Shown here: positions 7,164-12,801 of the stretch, in pieces
How the letters are laid out: each line of letters begins with the position of its first letter
Numbering within the stretch: the stretch's first letter is position 1
DNA from: Burkholderiales bacterium
GTDB taxonomy: Bacteria; Pseudomonadota; Gammaproteobacteria; Burkholderiales; Chitinimonadaceae
Length of the DNA: 12,801 bases
Direction of reading: 5' to 3'
Assembly: GCA_019234745.1 (NCBI GenBank)
Contig: JAFAKZ010000061.1
Location: forward strand, 1-12,801
The notes under the pieces: model-generated
Told to the model about the DNA's origin: nothing
Seen by the model: only the letters and a program-made list of their open reading frames with translations
The model's database searches: none
Position numbers and translations under genes: made by a program

Positions 7164-7913
7164 TTAGCAGGCCAAGCTGACGGTGGCCGTCAGCGGCGCG
7201 TGGTCGGACAGGCGGCCCCAGTTGCGCCCCGTATGGGCTTGCGCATGTTCAACGCGGAAGCCACGCACATAGATGCGGTCGAGTGGCAGCACGGGCAGCC
7301 CGGCAGGAAAGCTGGCGGCAAGCCGGCCATGCAAGCTATGGAAGGCGTCGCGCACGCCCAGCGCTTCGTGCAGCGGGTCGCACGCTTCGCCGCGCCAATC
7401 GTTGAAGTCACCGGCCAGTACCAGGGGATCGTGGGCGGGGACGTGCGTATCAATGTAGTCGAGCAGCTTGTCGATCTGCCGGCGACGGTCGCCTGCACGT
7501 AGGTTGAGGTGTACGCACAGCGCATGTACGACGCTGGCGCCGCTGGGGACGGAGATTTCTGCATGCAGCAGTCCGCGCCGCTCGAAGCGGTGTAGCGTCA
7601 GGTCGTGGTTGTGCCAGCGGGCGATGGGGAAGCGCGATACGAGGGCGTTGCCATGGTGGCCCGCGCGGTAGCTGGCGTTGCGCCCGTAAACATGATGGTG
7701 CGCGCCCGCGAGGAAGATATGCTGCGATTCTTCCGGCCAGTCGGCGTGCTCGCGCGCCCGACGGCGATGCTCGCCCTGGACTTCCTGCAGGAAGATCAGG
7801 TCGGCATCGAGGCCGTCGAGCGCCTGTTTGAGCGCAGGAAGGACGTGTCGGCGGTTGAACGCCGACATGCCTTTATGGATGTTGTAAGTCGCAATCGTTA
7901 GCGGATGTGCCAT
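7164..7913 (-). CDS. Endonuclease/exonuclease/phosphatase (EEP) family protein
   Basis: The protein has 249 residues and the full set of EEP motifs in order: YNIHKG (N11), LQEV (E44), YGRNA and GNALVSR (about 76-94), VHLNL (H135), AGDFND (D169, N171), LDRIYV (D212) and SDHAPL (D237, H238). These are the metal and phosphate ligands of the DNase I/sphingomyelinase fold, so it should be an active metal-dependent phosphodiesterase. The substrate (nucleic acid or phospholipid) is not evident. There is no signal peptide, so it is probably cytoplasmic. It lies directly upstream of clsB on the same strand. This pairing is common in betaproteobacteria and suggests, without proof, a lipid-related role. 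The ATG at 7913 lacks a clear Shine-Dalgarno. Confidence 0.9.
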   Translation of the reverse strand: MAHPLTIATYNIHKGMSAFNRRHVLPALKQALDGLDADLIFLQEVQGEHRRRAREHADWPEESQHIFLAGAHHHVYGRNASYRAGHHGNALVSRFPIARWHNHDLTLHRFERRGLLHAEISVPSGASVVHALCVHLNLRAGDRRRQIDKLLDYIDTHVPAHDPLVLAGDFNDWRGEACDPLHEALGVRDAFHSLHGRLAASFPAGLPVLPLDRIYVRGFRVEHAQAHTGRNWGRLSDHAPLTATVSLAC

Positions 7914-7988
7914 CGCCCATTCCGAGGCGTTGACCTACGGTTTGCTCACGACCCCTTCGATGATGCCAGCGGGACCGCGAGCGAGCGC

Positions 7989-8315
7989 TCAATCCGCACA
8001 TTGTACCGTTGTATCGCCAAACAGACGCTCCTTGTAGCCATTCGGGCATTGCACGCTGGGCGTGGCCGTATCCGTATCCGTATCCGTCGAGGTCGGCGTG
8101 GGCGTGGTCGGCAGGAAGCCTGGCGGCAGCGGTAATGTGCCGGGCGGCGTCGGCGTGGCCGTTGGTGTCGGTGTGGTGGTCGGCGTCGTCGTCGGCTTGG
8201 GCGTAGGTGTCGGTTTTGGAGACGGGTTTTGCGTCGTCGTGGACGTGGCAGCGTGCACTAGGCTCAGCCCGGCAAGGGCAACAACCACGGTAACAAGCAG
8301 GGCGCGGATATTCAT
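7989..8315 (-). CDS. Small secreted Pro/Thr-rich protein, function unknown
   Basis: The protein has 108 residues. The ATG at 8315 has a good AAGGAG 5 bases upstream, which supports a real gene. Residues 1-22 look like a signal peptide (basic MNIR, hydrophobic ALLVTVVVALAGLSLV, cleavage after VHA). Residues 24-87 are almost only Thr, Pro and Ser, with PT repeats, a PPGTLPLPPGFLP interruption and a TDTDTDT run. The last about 20 residues form a compact-looking tail with Cys90 and Cys106 that could form a disulfide (VQCPNGYKERLFGDTTVQC). The design suggests an exported protein with an extended linker and a small C-terminal knob. No family is recognised. It lies between nudB and the EEP gene on their strand, 75 bases before EEP. 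The strong codon repetition means in-frame slippage could change the linker length. Confidence 0.65.
   Translation of the reverse strand: MNIRALLVTVVVALAGLSLVHAATSTTTQNPSPKPTPTPKPTTTPTTTPTPTATPTPPGTLPLPPGFLPTTPTPTSTDTDTDTATPSVQCPNGYKERLFGDTTVQCAD
8066..8087. repeat. Hexanucleotide tandem repeat (CCGTAT)n
   Basis: CCGTAT is repeated three times with a further partial copy (8066-8087). It lies inside the secreted Pro/Thr-rich gene and, read on the minus strand, encodes the alternating Thr-Asp run. Because the unit is 6 bases, gain or loss of copies keeps the frame. A longer imperfect GTCGGC/GTCGTC-type low-complexity stretch continues to about 8215 and encodes the Pro-Thr repeats. Confidence 0.75.
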
Positions 8316-8365
8316 GGATACTCCTTGGTTCGATCACGGCGCGGCCGCGTCGTCGGCAACCGGTG

Positions 8366-8403
8366 CCTCCGGTATGCCCATCGCATATCGGCATCCTAGG
8401 AGG
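8366..8403 (-). other. Imperfect stem-loop between nudB and the secreted-protein gene
   Basis: In the 179-base gap after nudB, CCTCCGG (8366-8372) and ATGCC (8374-8378) can pair with GGCAT (8390-8394), CC (8395-8396) and GGAGG (8399-8403). This gives about 12 pairs with small bulges around an 11-base loop. No run of T follows on the minus strand, so it is not a canonical intrinsic terminator. It might be a processing site or a weak terminator. The rest of the gap (8316-8494) shows nothing recognisable apart from the ribosome binding site next to 8315. Confidence 0.3.
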
Positions 8404-8494
8404 GGCGGCCTGCGCCGTCAATCGTTCGGCTGGCCGCCGAGGTGGCGAAATATGCCGCTGGTCTGATTGAGCGCCGGGGCCTAATCGGCGGACG

Positions 8495-8971
8495 CTATGC
8501 GTTTCCCCTTGGGATCAGATTCGCGCCGAATCGTTTCGCCATCTCGGGCAGGATGCGCAGCGCGTCGGCGTTGGAGGGTGAAAACACGGCTTCTGCAGCG
8601 ACATGCCAGTCACGCCACAGCCACCCGGTATGCTCGCGCGGCGATAGGGTCGGTTCGAAGCGCTCCGGCACCAAGAGGCCGAATACATGCTCCGTATTTT
8701 CCGTCACGCCCGGGGCATAGCGATGCCGCCATCGCTCGTAGATTTCCCAGCGGTTCTCGATCTCCCAGTCCTGCAGCTCGAACCGGGTGGCATCAACTCC
8801 GACCTCTTCCTGCACTTCCCGTATGGCGGCAGCACGTGCCGTTTCACCGGGTTCCAGGCTGCCGGTGACGGACTGCCATGCGTCCTTGTAGTCGCTGCGC
8901 TCGATGATCAGCGCATCGAGGTTCGGCGTGTAAATCACGACGAGGACGGATATGGGCTGCTTGTACGGCAT
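8495..8971 (-). CDS. nudB: Dihydroneopterin triphosphate diphosphatase (Nudix hydrolase NudB)
   Basis: The protein has 158 residues with a complete Nudix box: G37-x5-E43-x7-R51-E52-x2-E55-E56-x-G58, read as GSLEPGETARAAAIREVQEEVG. The opening (PYKQPISVLVVIYTP) and WQSVTGSLE just before the box are typical of NudB. NudB removes pyrophosphate from 7,8-dihydroneopterin triphosphate, an early step of tetrahydrofolate synthesis in the cytoplasm. The length is as expected for the family. The ATG at 8971 has no strong Shine-Dalgarno, and a 63-base gap separates it from tetR upstream. In many betaproteobacteria nudB follows aspS directly; here it is about 3.7 kb from aspS and on the opposite strand. 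Confidence 0.9.
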   Translation of the reverse strand: MPYKQPISVLVVIYTPNLDALIIERSDYKDAWQSVTGSLEPGETARAAAIREVQEEVGVDATRFELQDWEIENRWEIYERWRHRYAPGVTENTEHVFGLLVPERFEPTLSPREHTGWLWRDWHVAAEAVFSPSNADALRILPEMAKRFGANLIPRGNA

Positions 8972-9034
8972 TGCTGTAGCTTGGCGAAGGGATGCCGCAT
9001 TTTAACCATTAATGGCCCGGTGGCGGCATCTGCA

Positions 9035-9676
9035 TCAGGCAGTCAGCGCCCCGCGCCAGTATTCAGCCAAGGCCGCCAACAGCTCGGTGCGGAAATCCGG
9101 TCGGATGGGCGCGAATTCCGGCGCGGCCAGCACGGCTTTCATGGCGGGTGGGTAGTCGAGCGACTGCCACAGGCCCCGCGTCAGCGCGTAGGTGCGCATT
9201 AGCAACTGTGTACCGCGCCCGGCCGGTAGGCTGAGTGCCATGTCGACACGCTTGCCTGCTTCGACCAGGCGATGCGTGAGTTCCAGCTTGAACATGCGCA
9301 ACTGCGCTTCGGGCAGGTTCTGCTCCAGCACGCTGTAGGCCATGGCGTCCAGCCGCAGCAGTTCTGGGTGGGTATCCAGATACTCGACATAACGGCCGAT
9401 GAAACCCGGTAGGTCGGCCGGACTGAAGTCACCCGAGAAGAATGCGTTGGCGTCGTCGATCAGGCCGGCGAACTCCTCTGCCAGCAGGGCGACGAAAATC
9501 TCTTCCTTGGTGCGGAAATAGAGATACACCGTGCCCTTCGCCAGGCCCGCATCAGCCGCAATGCGGGCCACGGAGGGAATCTGGTAGCCGTCCGCCACGT
9601 AGAGCTGGCGGGCGGCACGCAGGATGGCGGCGCGGCGTGCCGCCTTGTCTTCGGTATCGATGGCGCGTTGGGTCAT
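9035..9676 (-). CDS. TetR/AcrR family transcriptional regulator
   Basis: The protein has 213 residues. The N-terminal about 60 residues form the TetR DNA-binding domain: RRAAILRAARQLYVADGY, then a helix-turn-helix at about 35-54 (VARIAADAGLAKGTVYLYFRTKEEIF). The rest is a helical ligand or dimer domain, including AYSVLEQNLPEAQLRMFKLELTHRLVEAGKRV, with no recognised ligand. It lies downstream of the SDR gene on the same strand with a 66-base gap, and has no copy of the TGAC-N5-GTCA repeat at its own start. The simplest reading is that it is transcribed with the SDR gene and represses that shared promoter at the three repeats at 10568-10645, giving autoregulation. That link is inferred. The ATG at 9676 has a weak ribosome binding site. 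Confidence 0.9.
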   Translation of the reverse strand: MTQRAIDTEDKAARRAAILRAARQLYVADGYQIPSVARIAADAGLAKGTVYLYFRTKEEIFVALLAEEFAGLIDDANAFFSGDFSPADLPGFIGRYVEYLDTHPELLRLDAMAYSVLEQNLPEAQLRMFKLELTHRLVEAGKRVDMALSLPAGRGTQLLMRTYALTRGLWQSLDYPPAMKAVLAAPEFAPIRPDFRTELLAALAEYWRGALTA

Positions 9677-9742
9677 GGCTGCAATTCTACCGGAGCCCGC
9701 CGTTTGCGACCGGGGGATTCTCCGTAGTCAGAGGTTCCCCAC

Positions 9743-10528
9743 CTAGTTCTTCATCAGCTGATAAGCGACCTTGCTCTGCACGCTGCGCGGCGACAGCCGG
9801 TTAGAGAAGATCGTCACCTTGTTCGCCACGCCAGGCACCACGCTCGGCGTGCCACGGCGCATGGCGCGGATGCCGATCTCCGCCACCGGGCGCGGCTGCA
9901 TCATGAACACACGCTGGTAGGGCGTCATCTTCTGCCCAGAGACTTCCAGGAAGGACGTGGCCGTGATACCGGGACACAGTACGCTCACGCGCACGCCGTG
10001 GGGCTTGAGCTCCGTATTCAGGGCCTCGCCGAACAACAGCACATAGGCCTTGGTGGCCGAATAGGCAGCATAGGTGGGCGTGGCCTGGTAGCCGCCGATG
10101 CTCGCCACCATCAGGATCTCGCCGCCACCGCGCCTCACCATATCCTGCGCGAATACATGGGTCAGCTCAGTGAGCGTGAGCATGTTCAGCTGCAGCATGG
10201 CCATCGTACTTTCCAGCGGGCGCTCCACGAACTTGCCGTGCACGCCAAAGCCCGCGTTGTTGATCAAGGTGTCGATAGCGATGCCGCGCGAATCCAGATA
10301 GCTCTTGAGTTCCATGGCGACGCCAGCGTGGCCCAGGTCCATGGCTTCGACCAGTACCTCGATACCATGCTTGCTGCGCAGCTCGGCCGCCAGCTTTTCC
10401 ATGGGTTCGGCGCGGCGTGCCACGAGTACCAGGTTGCTGCCTTGTTCGGCCAGGATGGTGGCGAATTCCACGCCGAAACCACTGGATGCGCCCGTGACGA
10501 GCGCCCACTTGGCCTTTTGCTTGTTCAT
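9743..10528 (-). CDS. Short-chain dehydrogenase/reductase (SDR) family oxidoreductase
   Basis: The protein has 261 residues. It shows the classical SDR pattern: TGASSGFG (12-19) for NAD(P) binding, NNAG (90-93), Ser143 in VASIGG, the catalytic YSATK (Tyr156, Lys160) and CPGITATSF after the active site. The ARR after the second strand (37-39) suggests NADP(H) preference. The C-terminal part (PRPVAEIGIRAMRRGTPSVVPG, FSNRLSPR) resembles the group annotated as DltE/YqjQ-like short-chain reductases. The substrate is unknown. The ATG at 10528 has AGGAG 7 bases upstream. It is probably the first gene of an SDR-tetR unit controlled by the three operator-like repeats immediately upstream. A TetR-regulated SDR often responds to a small hydrophobic ligand, but nothing here identifies it. 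Confidence 0.9.
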   Translation of the reverse strand: MNKQKAKWALVTGASSGFGVEFATILAEQGSNLVLVARRAEPMEKLAAELRSKHGIEVLVEAMDLGHAGVAMELKSYLDSRGIAIDTLINNAGFGVHGKFVERPLESTMAMLQLNMLTLTELTHVFAQDMVRRGGGEILMVASIGGYQATPTYAAYSATKAYVLLFGEALNTELKPHGVRVSVLCPGITATSFLEVSGQKMTPYQRVFMMQPRPVAEIGIRAMRRGTPSVVPGVANKVTIFSNRLSPRSVQSKVAYQLMKN

Positions 10529-10567
10529 TTGCGATCTCCTGCTGAGAGTACGTAGCCACTATATAAA

Positions 10568-10580
10568 TGACTGCAGGTCA
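10568..10580. promoter_or_regulatory. Operator-like inverted repeat 1 (TGAC-N5-GTCA)
   Basis: TGACTGCAGGTCA lies within AAATGAC...GTCACT, 40 bases upstream of the SDR start codon. It has the same arms and flanks as the two sites further upstream, but the left arm is TGACT rather than TGACC, so it is the weakest of the three. A TATATA follows on the minus strand. It is the likely binding site of the neighbouring TetR protein. Confidence 0.7.
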
Positions 10581-10596
10581 CTAAGTGTTCGAAATA

Positions 10597-10615
10597 AAAT
10601 GACCTTCGGTCATTT
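10597..10615. promoter_or_regulatory. Operator-like inverted repeat 2 (perfect 8-bp arms)
   Basis: AAATGACC-TTC-GGTCATTT is a perfect 19-base inverted repeat with 8-base arms and the best match of the three copies. Its centre (10606) is 32 bases from that of site 1 and 33 from site 3, about three helical turns, placing all sites on the same DNA face. It falls just downstream of the predicted transcription start of the SDR gene. Confidence 0.75.
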
Positions 10616-10624
10616 GCTGAGTGA

Positions 10625-10653
10625 AATGTAAATGACCGCTGGTCACTTGTCAA
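10625..10653 (-). promoter_or_regulatory. Sigma70-type promoter of the SDR gene with an operator in its spacer (site 3)
   Basis: On the minus strand a perfect -35 TTGACA (10653-10648) is followed by exactly 17 bases and a -10 TACATT (10630-10625). The spacer contains the third inverted repeat, TGACC-GCT-GGTCA on the plus strand at 10633-10645. A repressor bound there would occupy the RNA polymerase site. The predicted transcription start is near 10618, about 90 bases before the SDR start codon. The upstream TSUP gene ends at 10689, so this promoter belongs to SDR-tetR. Confidence 0.7.
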
Positions 10654-10688
10654 CGAATAGCATCGTCCAAGCGATCAGCGGTAAGAGA

Positions 10689-11468
10689 TCAGCCGTGCAG
10701 GGTGTCCCAGCCCAGCTTGGCGATCAGCACGACCACAATGACCAGGAATAGCTTGCGGATGAACTGCGTACCACCACTGAGCGCCATACGGCTGCCCACC
10801 ACGCTGCCGGCAATCTGCGCCGCAGCCATGGGGATGGCGAACTGAAACATCACGTCACCCTTGGGAATGAACAGGCACAGGGCGCCCAGGTTGGTCGCCC
10901 AGTTCACGATCTTGGACGAGGCGGAGGCGCGCAGGAAGTCGAAGCCGAACAGGCGTATGAACAGAAAGATCAGGAAGCTGCCCGTGCCGGGGCCGAAGAA
11001 GCCGTCGTAGAAGCCAATGCCGCCGCCGATCACGAGTGCCAGCAGGAACTCACGCCGGCCCACCCGGCTGGGCCTGTGCATATGGCCGAAGTCAGGTTTG
11101 CGCAGGGTATAGATGAACATGAATACCAGCAGCCCAAGCACGATGGGCCGCATCAGGGCCTTGGGGATCAGGCTCACCACCGTGGCGCCGACAAAGGAAA
11201 AGGCGAAGGCCATGAGTGCCGTCGGCAGCACGAGACGCCAGGCAATGTCCACGCCACGCGCATAGCGCCAGCTGGCCATGCTGGTACCGCAGATCGAGGC
11301 GAACTTGTTGGTACCGAACAGCGAGGCGGGTGAGCGGTCGCTGAGGATGCTGAAGAGGCCAGGGACCTGGATCAAACCACCACCGCCGACGGCTGCGTCG
11401 ACAAGGCCAGCGACAAATCCGACGACAGCAAGGGCTGGGTAGGCAAGCATGTGATCGATGAGGGGCAA
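10689..11468 (-). CDS. TauE/SafE (TSUP) family membrane permease
   Basis: The protein has up to 259 residues and is highly hydrophobic, with about 7-8 predicted membrane segments. The first half-repeat carries AGLVDAAVGGGGLIQVPGL and the second GGGIGFYDGFFGPGTGSFL, the duplicated signature of the TauE/SafE family. The family moves anions such as sulfite, sulfoacetate or related sulfur compounds, usually as exporters; the substrate here is not determined. The frame opens at TTG 11468. The in-frame ATG at 11450 may be the real start, because a TATAAT on the minus strand at 11488-11483 would place the transcript start near 11476, leaving no room for a ribosome site before TTG. No clear Shine-Dalgarno precedes either. 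It reads toward the SDR gene but is separated from it by that gene's own promoter. Confidence 0.85.
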   Translation of the reverse strand: MPLIDHMLAYPALAVVGFVAGLVDAAVGGGGLIQVPGLFSILSDRSPASLFGTNKFASICGTSMASWRYARGVDIAWRLVLPTALMAFAFSFVGATVVSLIPKALMRPIVLGLLVFMFIYTLRKPDFGHMHRPSRVGRREFLLALVIGGGIGFYDGFFGPGTGSFLIFLFIRLFGFDFLRASASSKIVNWATNLGALCLFIPKGDVMFQFAIPMAAAQIAGSVVGSRMALSGGTQFIRKLFLVIVVVLIAKLGWDTLHG

Positions 11469-11482
11469 ACAACGGGGCAGCG

Positions 11483-11488
11483 ATTATA
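11483..11488 (-). promoter_or_regulatory. -10 element of the permease gene
   Basis: A perfect TATAAT reads on the minus strand 14 bases before TTG 11468 and 32 bases before ATG 11450. No good -35 is found 16-18 bases upstream, so the promoter is weak or activator-dependent. It shares a divergent 142-base gap with the fmdB-type gene. Confidence 0.45.
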
Positions 11489-11559
11489 CGGCGCGGGCTC
11501 TTGATGGGCCGCTATCGTTACCCCATATATATTCAGCACAGGCAGTAGCACGGCTGCGC

Positions 11560-11565
11560 TATAAT
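11560..11565 (+). promoter_or_regulatory. -10 element of the fmdB-DUF502-aspS unit
   Basis: A perfect TATAAT lies 45 bases before the fmdB-type ATG. The expected -35 position (11537-11542, CACAGG) matches poorly. It is the only good -10 candidate on the plus strand in the divergent gap, so transcription of the downstream block probably starts near 11572. Confidence 0.45.
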
Positions 11566-11610
11566 CGCGCGTTTCGAGTAGTCTTTTGGCTTTGAAGGCA
11601 GGGAAGCATC

Positions 11611-11892
11611 ATGCCCATTTACGATTATCAATGTTCCACCTGCGGCCATCGTGCCGAGGTACTGCGCAAGATCTCCGACGCACCGCTGACTACCTGTCCG
11701 GCCTGCGGCAAGGAGACCTTCGACAAGCAGCTGTCCGCTGCCGGCTTCCAGCTCAAGGGCTCGGGCTGGTATCAGACGGACTTCAAGGGCGGTTCGAGCA
11801 GCAGCCCCGCCAAGACCGAGTCGGCCAGCACGTCGACCGAGTCGTCCGGCGGGCATAGCTGCGGCACCGGTGGCTGCGGTCACTGCGCTTAA
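11611..11892 (+). CDS. FmdB-type small zinc ribbon protein
   Basis: The protein has 93 residues. The N-terminal MPIYDYQCSTCGHRAEVL with C8-x2-C11 and C29-x2-C32 (TCPACGK) is the FmdB/CxxC_CxxC_SSSS zinc ribbon. A Ser/Thr-rich linker (about 61-80) leads to a Cys/His-rich tail (H82, C84, C89, H91, C92) that could hold a second metal. The family is widespread and was first named for a putative regulator of formamidase; the real role is unclear. AGGGA lies shortly before the ATG. It is followed by the DUF502 gene after 17 bases and by aspS, the usual betaproteobacterial order, and is probably co-transcribed with them. Confidence 0.9.
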   Translation: MPIYDYQCSTCGHRAEVLRKISDAPLTTCPACGKETFDKQLSAAGFQLKGSGWYQTDFKGGSSSSPAKTESASTSTESSGGHSCGTGGCGHCA

Positions 11893-11909
11893 TCACATAG
11901 GGTTACCGG

Positions 11910-12575
11910 ATGCGTCGCTACTTCGTCACGGGTTTGCTGGTCTGGGTGCCGCTTGGCATCACCCTTTGGGTGATCAGTACGCTCGTCGGTACGATGGATC
12001 GACTCGTCCTGCTGCTGCCCAGTGGTAGCCGCCCCGTCGATCTGATCGGCATCCAGCTGCCCGGCTTCGGTGTCGTGTTGGCCTTCGTCATCGTGATGGC
12101 GACGGGGCTGTTGGCCGCCAATATCCTGGGTGCGCGGCTCGTCAAGTTATGGGAAGACCTGCTCCAGCGCATCCCGGTGGTCAAGTCCATCTACGGCAGC
12201 GTCAAACAGGTGTCCGACACGGTGCTGTCCGACTCCGGCCAGGCTTTCCGCAAGGCGCTGCTGGTGCAGTACCCGCTGGCCGATACCTGGACGGTTGCGT
12301 TCCTCACAGGCACACCGGCCACCGAAATCGAACAGCGGCTGGACGGCGAGTTCATCTCCGTTTACGTGCCGACGACACCGAACCCGACTTCCGGCTTCTT
12401 CCTCGTGGTGCGCAAGCGCGACACGATTGAGCTGGAAATGAGCGTGGATGAAGCGCTCAAGTACGTCATCTCGATGGGCGTGGTCGCGCCGAACCACAAG
12501 GCAGACAGCGAACCGCGCAAACCCATCATCCGTCCGAAGAGCACGGATTCGGATGGCTCGAATCTACCGGGCTAG
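11910..12575 (+). CDS. DUF502 family inner-membrane protein
   Basis: The protein has 221 residues. Two membrane segments are visible, about 4-25 (YFVTGLLVWVPLGITLWVIS) and 50-75 (LPGFGVVLAFVIVMATGLLAANILG). A conserved soluble domain follows: IPVVKSIYGSVKQVSDTVL, then QAFRKALLVQYP and VPTTPNPTSGFFLVV. These are the hallmarks of DUF502 (LIKE-COV-related) proteins. The bacterial function is not established. The C-terminal about 25 residues are polar and probably disordered. It lies 17 bases after the zinc ribbon gene and 95 bases before aspS. An AGGG lies before the ATG at a normal distance. Confidence 0.9.
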   Translation: MRRYFVTGLLVWVPLGITLWVISTLVGTMDRLVLLLPSGSRPVDLIGIQLPGFGVVLAFVIVMATGLLAANILGARLVKLWEDLLQRIPVVKSIYGSVKQVSDTVLSDSGQAFRKALLVQYPLADTWTVAFLTGTPATEIEQRLDGEFISVYVPTTPNPTSGFFLVVRKRDTIELEMSVDEALKYVISMGVVAPNHKADSEPRKPIIRPKSTDSDGSNLPG

Positions 12576-12596
12576 ACCGCTGTACTGTCTAGCCCG
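12568..12596 (+). other. 10-bp stem-loop overlapping the DUF502 stop codon
   Basis: CGGGCTAGAC (12568-12577) and GTCTAGCCCG (12587-12596) are perfectly complementary around a 9-base loop. The stop codon TAG (12573-12575) lies in the left arm. No run of T follows, so it is not a standard intrinsic terminator. It may dampen read-through into aspS or mark a processing point. A shorter hairpin (TCGCCC/GGGCGA, 12636-12653) lies in the rest of the aspS leader. Confidence 0.5.
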
Positions 12597-12670
12597 TCAA
12601 ATCCCAAGCAAGAATATTCCCGTTTTCGACTTTCATCGCCCTGTAGTGGGCGACACTATTGGAACTGACC

Positions 12671-12801
12671 ATGCGTACCGATTATTGCGGCTTGATCGAC
12701 AAGCGCTTCCTCTCTCAAACCGTTACCGTCAAGGGCTGGGCGCATCGCCGCCGTGACCATGGTGGCGTGATCTTCATCGACCTGCGCGACCGCGAAGGCC
12801 T
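12671..12801 (+). CDS. aspS: Aspartyl-tRNA synthetase, N-terminal fragment
   Basis: The first 43 codons are visible before the window ends, encoding MRTDYCGLIDKRFLSQTVTV, then KGWAHRRRDHGGVIFIDLRDREG. This is the start of the OB-fold anticodon-binding domain of bacterial aspartyl-tRNA synthetase, with the typical GWVxxRRDHGGxIFxDLRDR pattern. The enzyme charges tRNA-Asp, and the bacterial type may also charge tRNA-Asn where AsnRS is missing. The catalytic domain is outside the window. A weak GGA precedes the ATG by 7 bases. It is the third gene of the zinc ribbon-DUF502-aspS block. Confidence 0.92.
   Translation, partial: MRTDYCGLIDKRFLSQTVTVKGWAHRRRDHGGVIFIDLRDREG

Noticed and set aside
7873..8421. 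An alternative minus-strand frame of 182 codons across the Pro/Thr-rich gene
   Set aside because: It runs over the signal-peptide gene in another frame, overlaps the EEP gene and has His/Asp/Arg low-complexity content produced by the DNA repeat; the 108-codon frame has the ribosome site and signal peptide.
8062..8466. A plus-strand frame of 134 codons with Val/Gly repeats opposite the Pro/Thr-rich gene
   Set aside because: It is the complement of the tandem repeat, without a plausible ribosome site or known domain.
9677..9742. A separate promoter and operator for tetR in the SDR-tetR gap
   Set aside because: No TGAC-N5-GTCA copy and no convincing -35/-10 pair were seen in these 66 bases.

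Overview
The window looks like a chromosomal segment of a GC-rich betaproteobacterium. The strongest sign is the fmdB-type zinc ribbon, DUF502 membrane protein and aspS run at the right end. Separate nudB, endonuclease/exonuclease/phosphatase (EEP) and clsB genes on the other strand support this. The protein style (HD-GYP with a betaproteobacterial N-terminal module, TauE/SafE exporter) fits Neisseriales or Burkholderiales, but the genus cannot be named from the sequence. No rRNA, tRNA, insertion sequence, CRISPR array or phage gene was seen.

Left part, 1-1773 (+ strand): the 3' end of a pullulanase-type glycogen or starch debranching enzyme. It is followed after only 6 bases by a TPR protein fused to an Fe(II)/2-oxoglutarate-type oxygenase domain.

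1774-5980: two paralogous HD-GYP-like proteins (+ strand) flank a family III CoA-transferase (- strand). In both paralogs the HD dyad and the following GK are replaced (MNITM or MNLSM where HDIGK is expected), while the HHE/DGSGYP part is intact. They are therefore probably c-di-GMP sensors or adaptors, or altered enzymes, rather than ordinary phosphodiesterases. Both have hairpin-containing upstream regions.

5990-8971 (- strand, read right to left): nudB (folate pathway Nudix hydrolase), a small secreted Pro/Thr-rich protein with in-gene hexanucleotide repeats, an EEP-family phosphodiesterase and clsB (cardiolipin synthase). In many betaproteobacteria nudB-EEP-clsB follow aspS directly. Here they lie on the opposite strand to the left of the fmdB-DUF502-aspS block.

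9035-11468 (- strand): a likely SDR-tetR transcription unit, preceded by a TauE/SafE-type permease gene. Upstream of the SDR gene lie three near-identical inverted repeats of the form TGAC-N5-GTCA, centred 32 and 33 bases apart. One sits exactly between a TTGACA -35 and a TACATT -10. This is a clear candidate TetR operator array and the best regulatory finding in the window.

11611-12801 (+ strand): the FmdB-type zinc ribbon protein, the DUF502 membrane protein and the first 43 codons of aspS. A 10-bp stem-loop overlaps the DUF502 stop codon.

No gene-free stretch exceeds about 300 bases. The longer gaps are described as regulatory or structural features.
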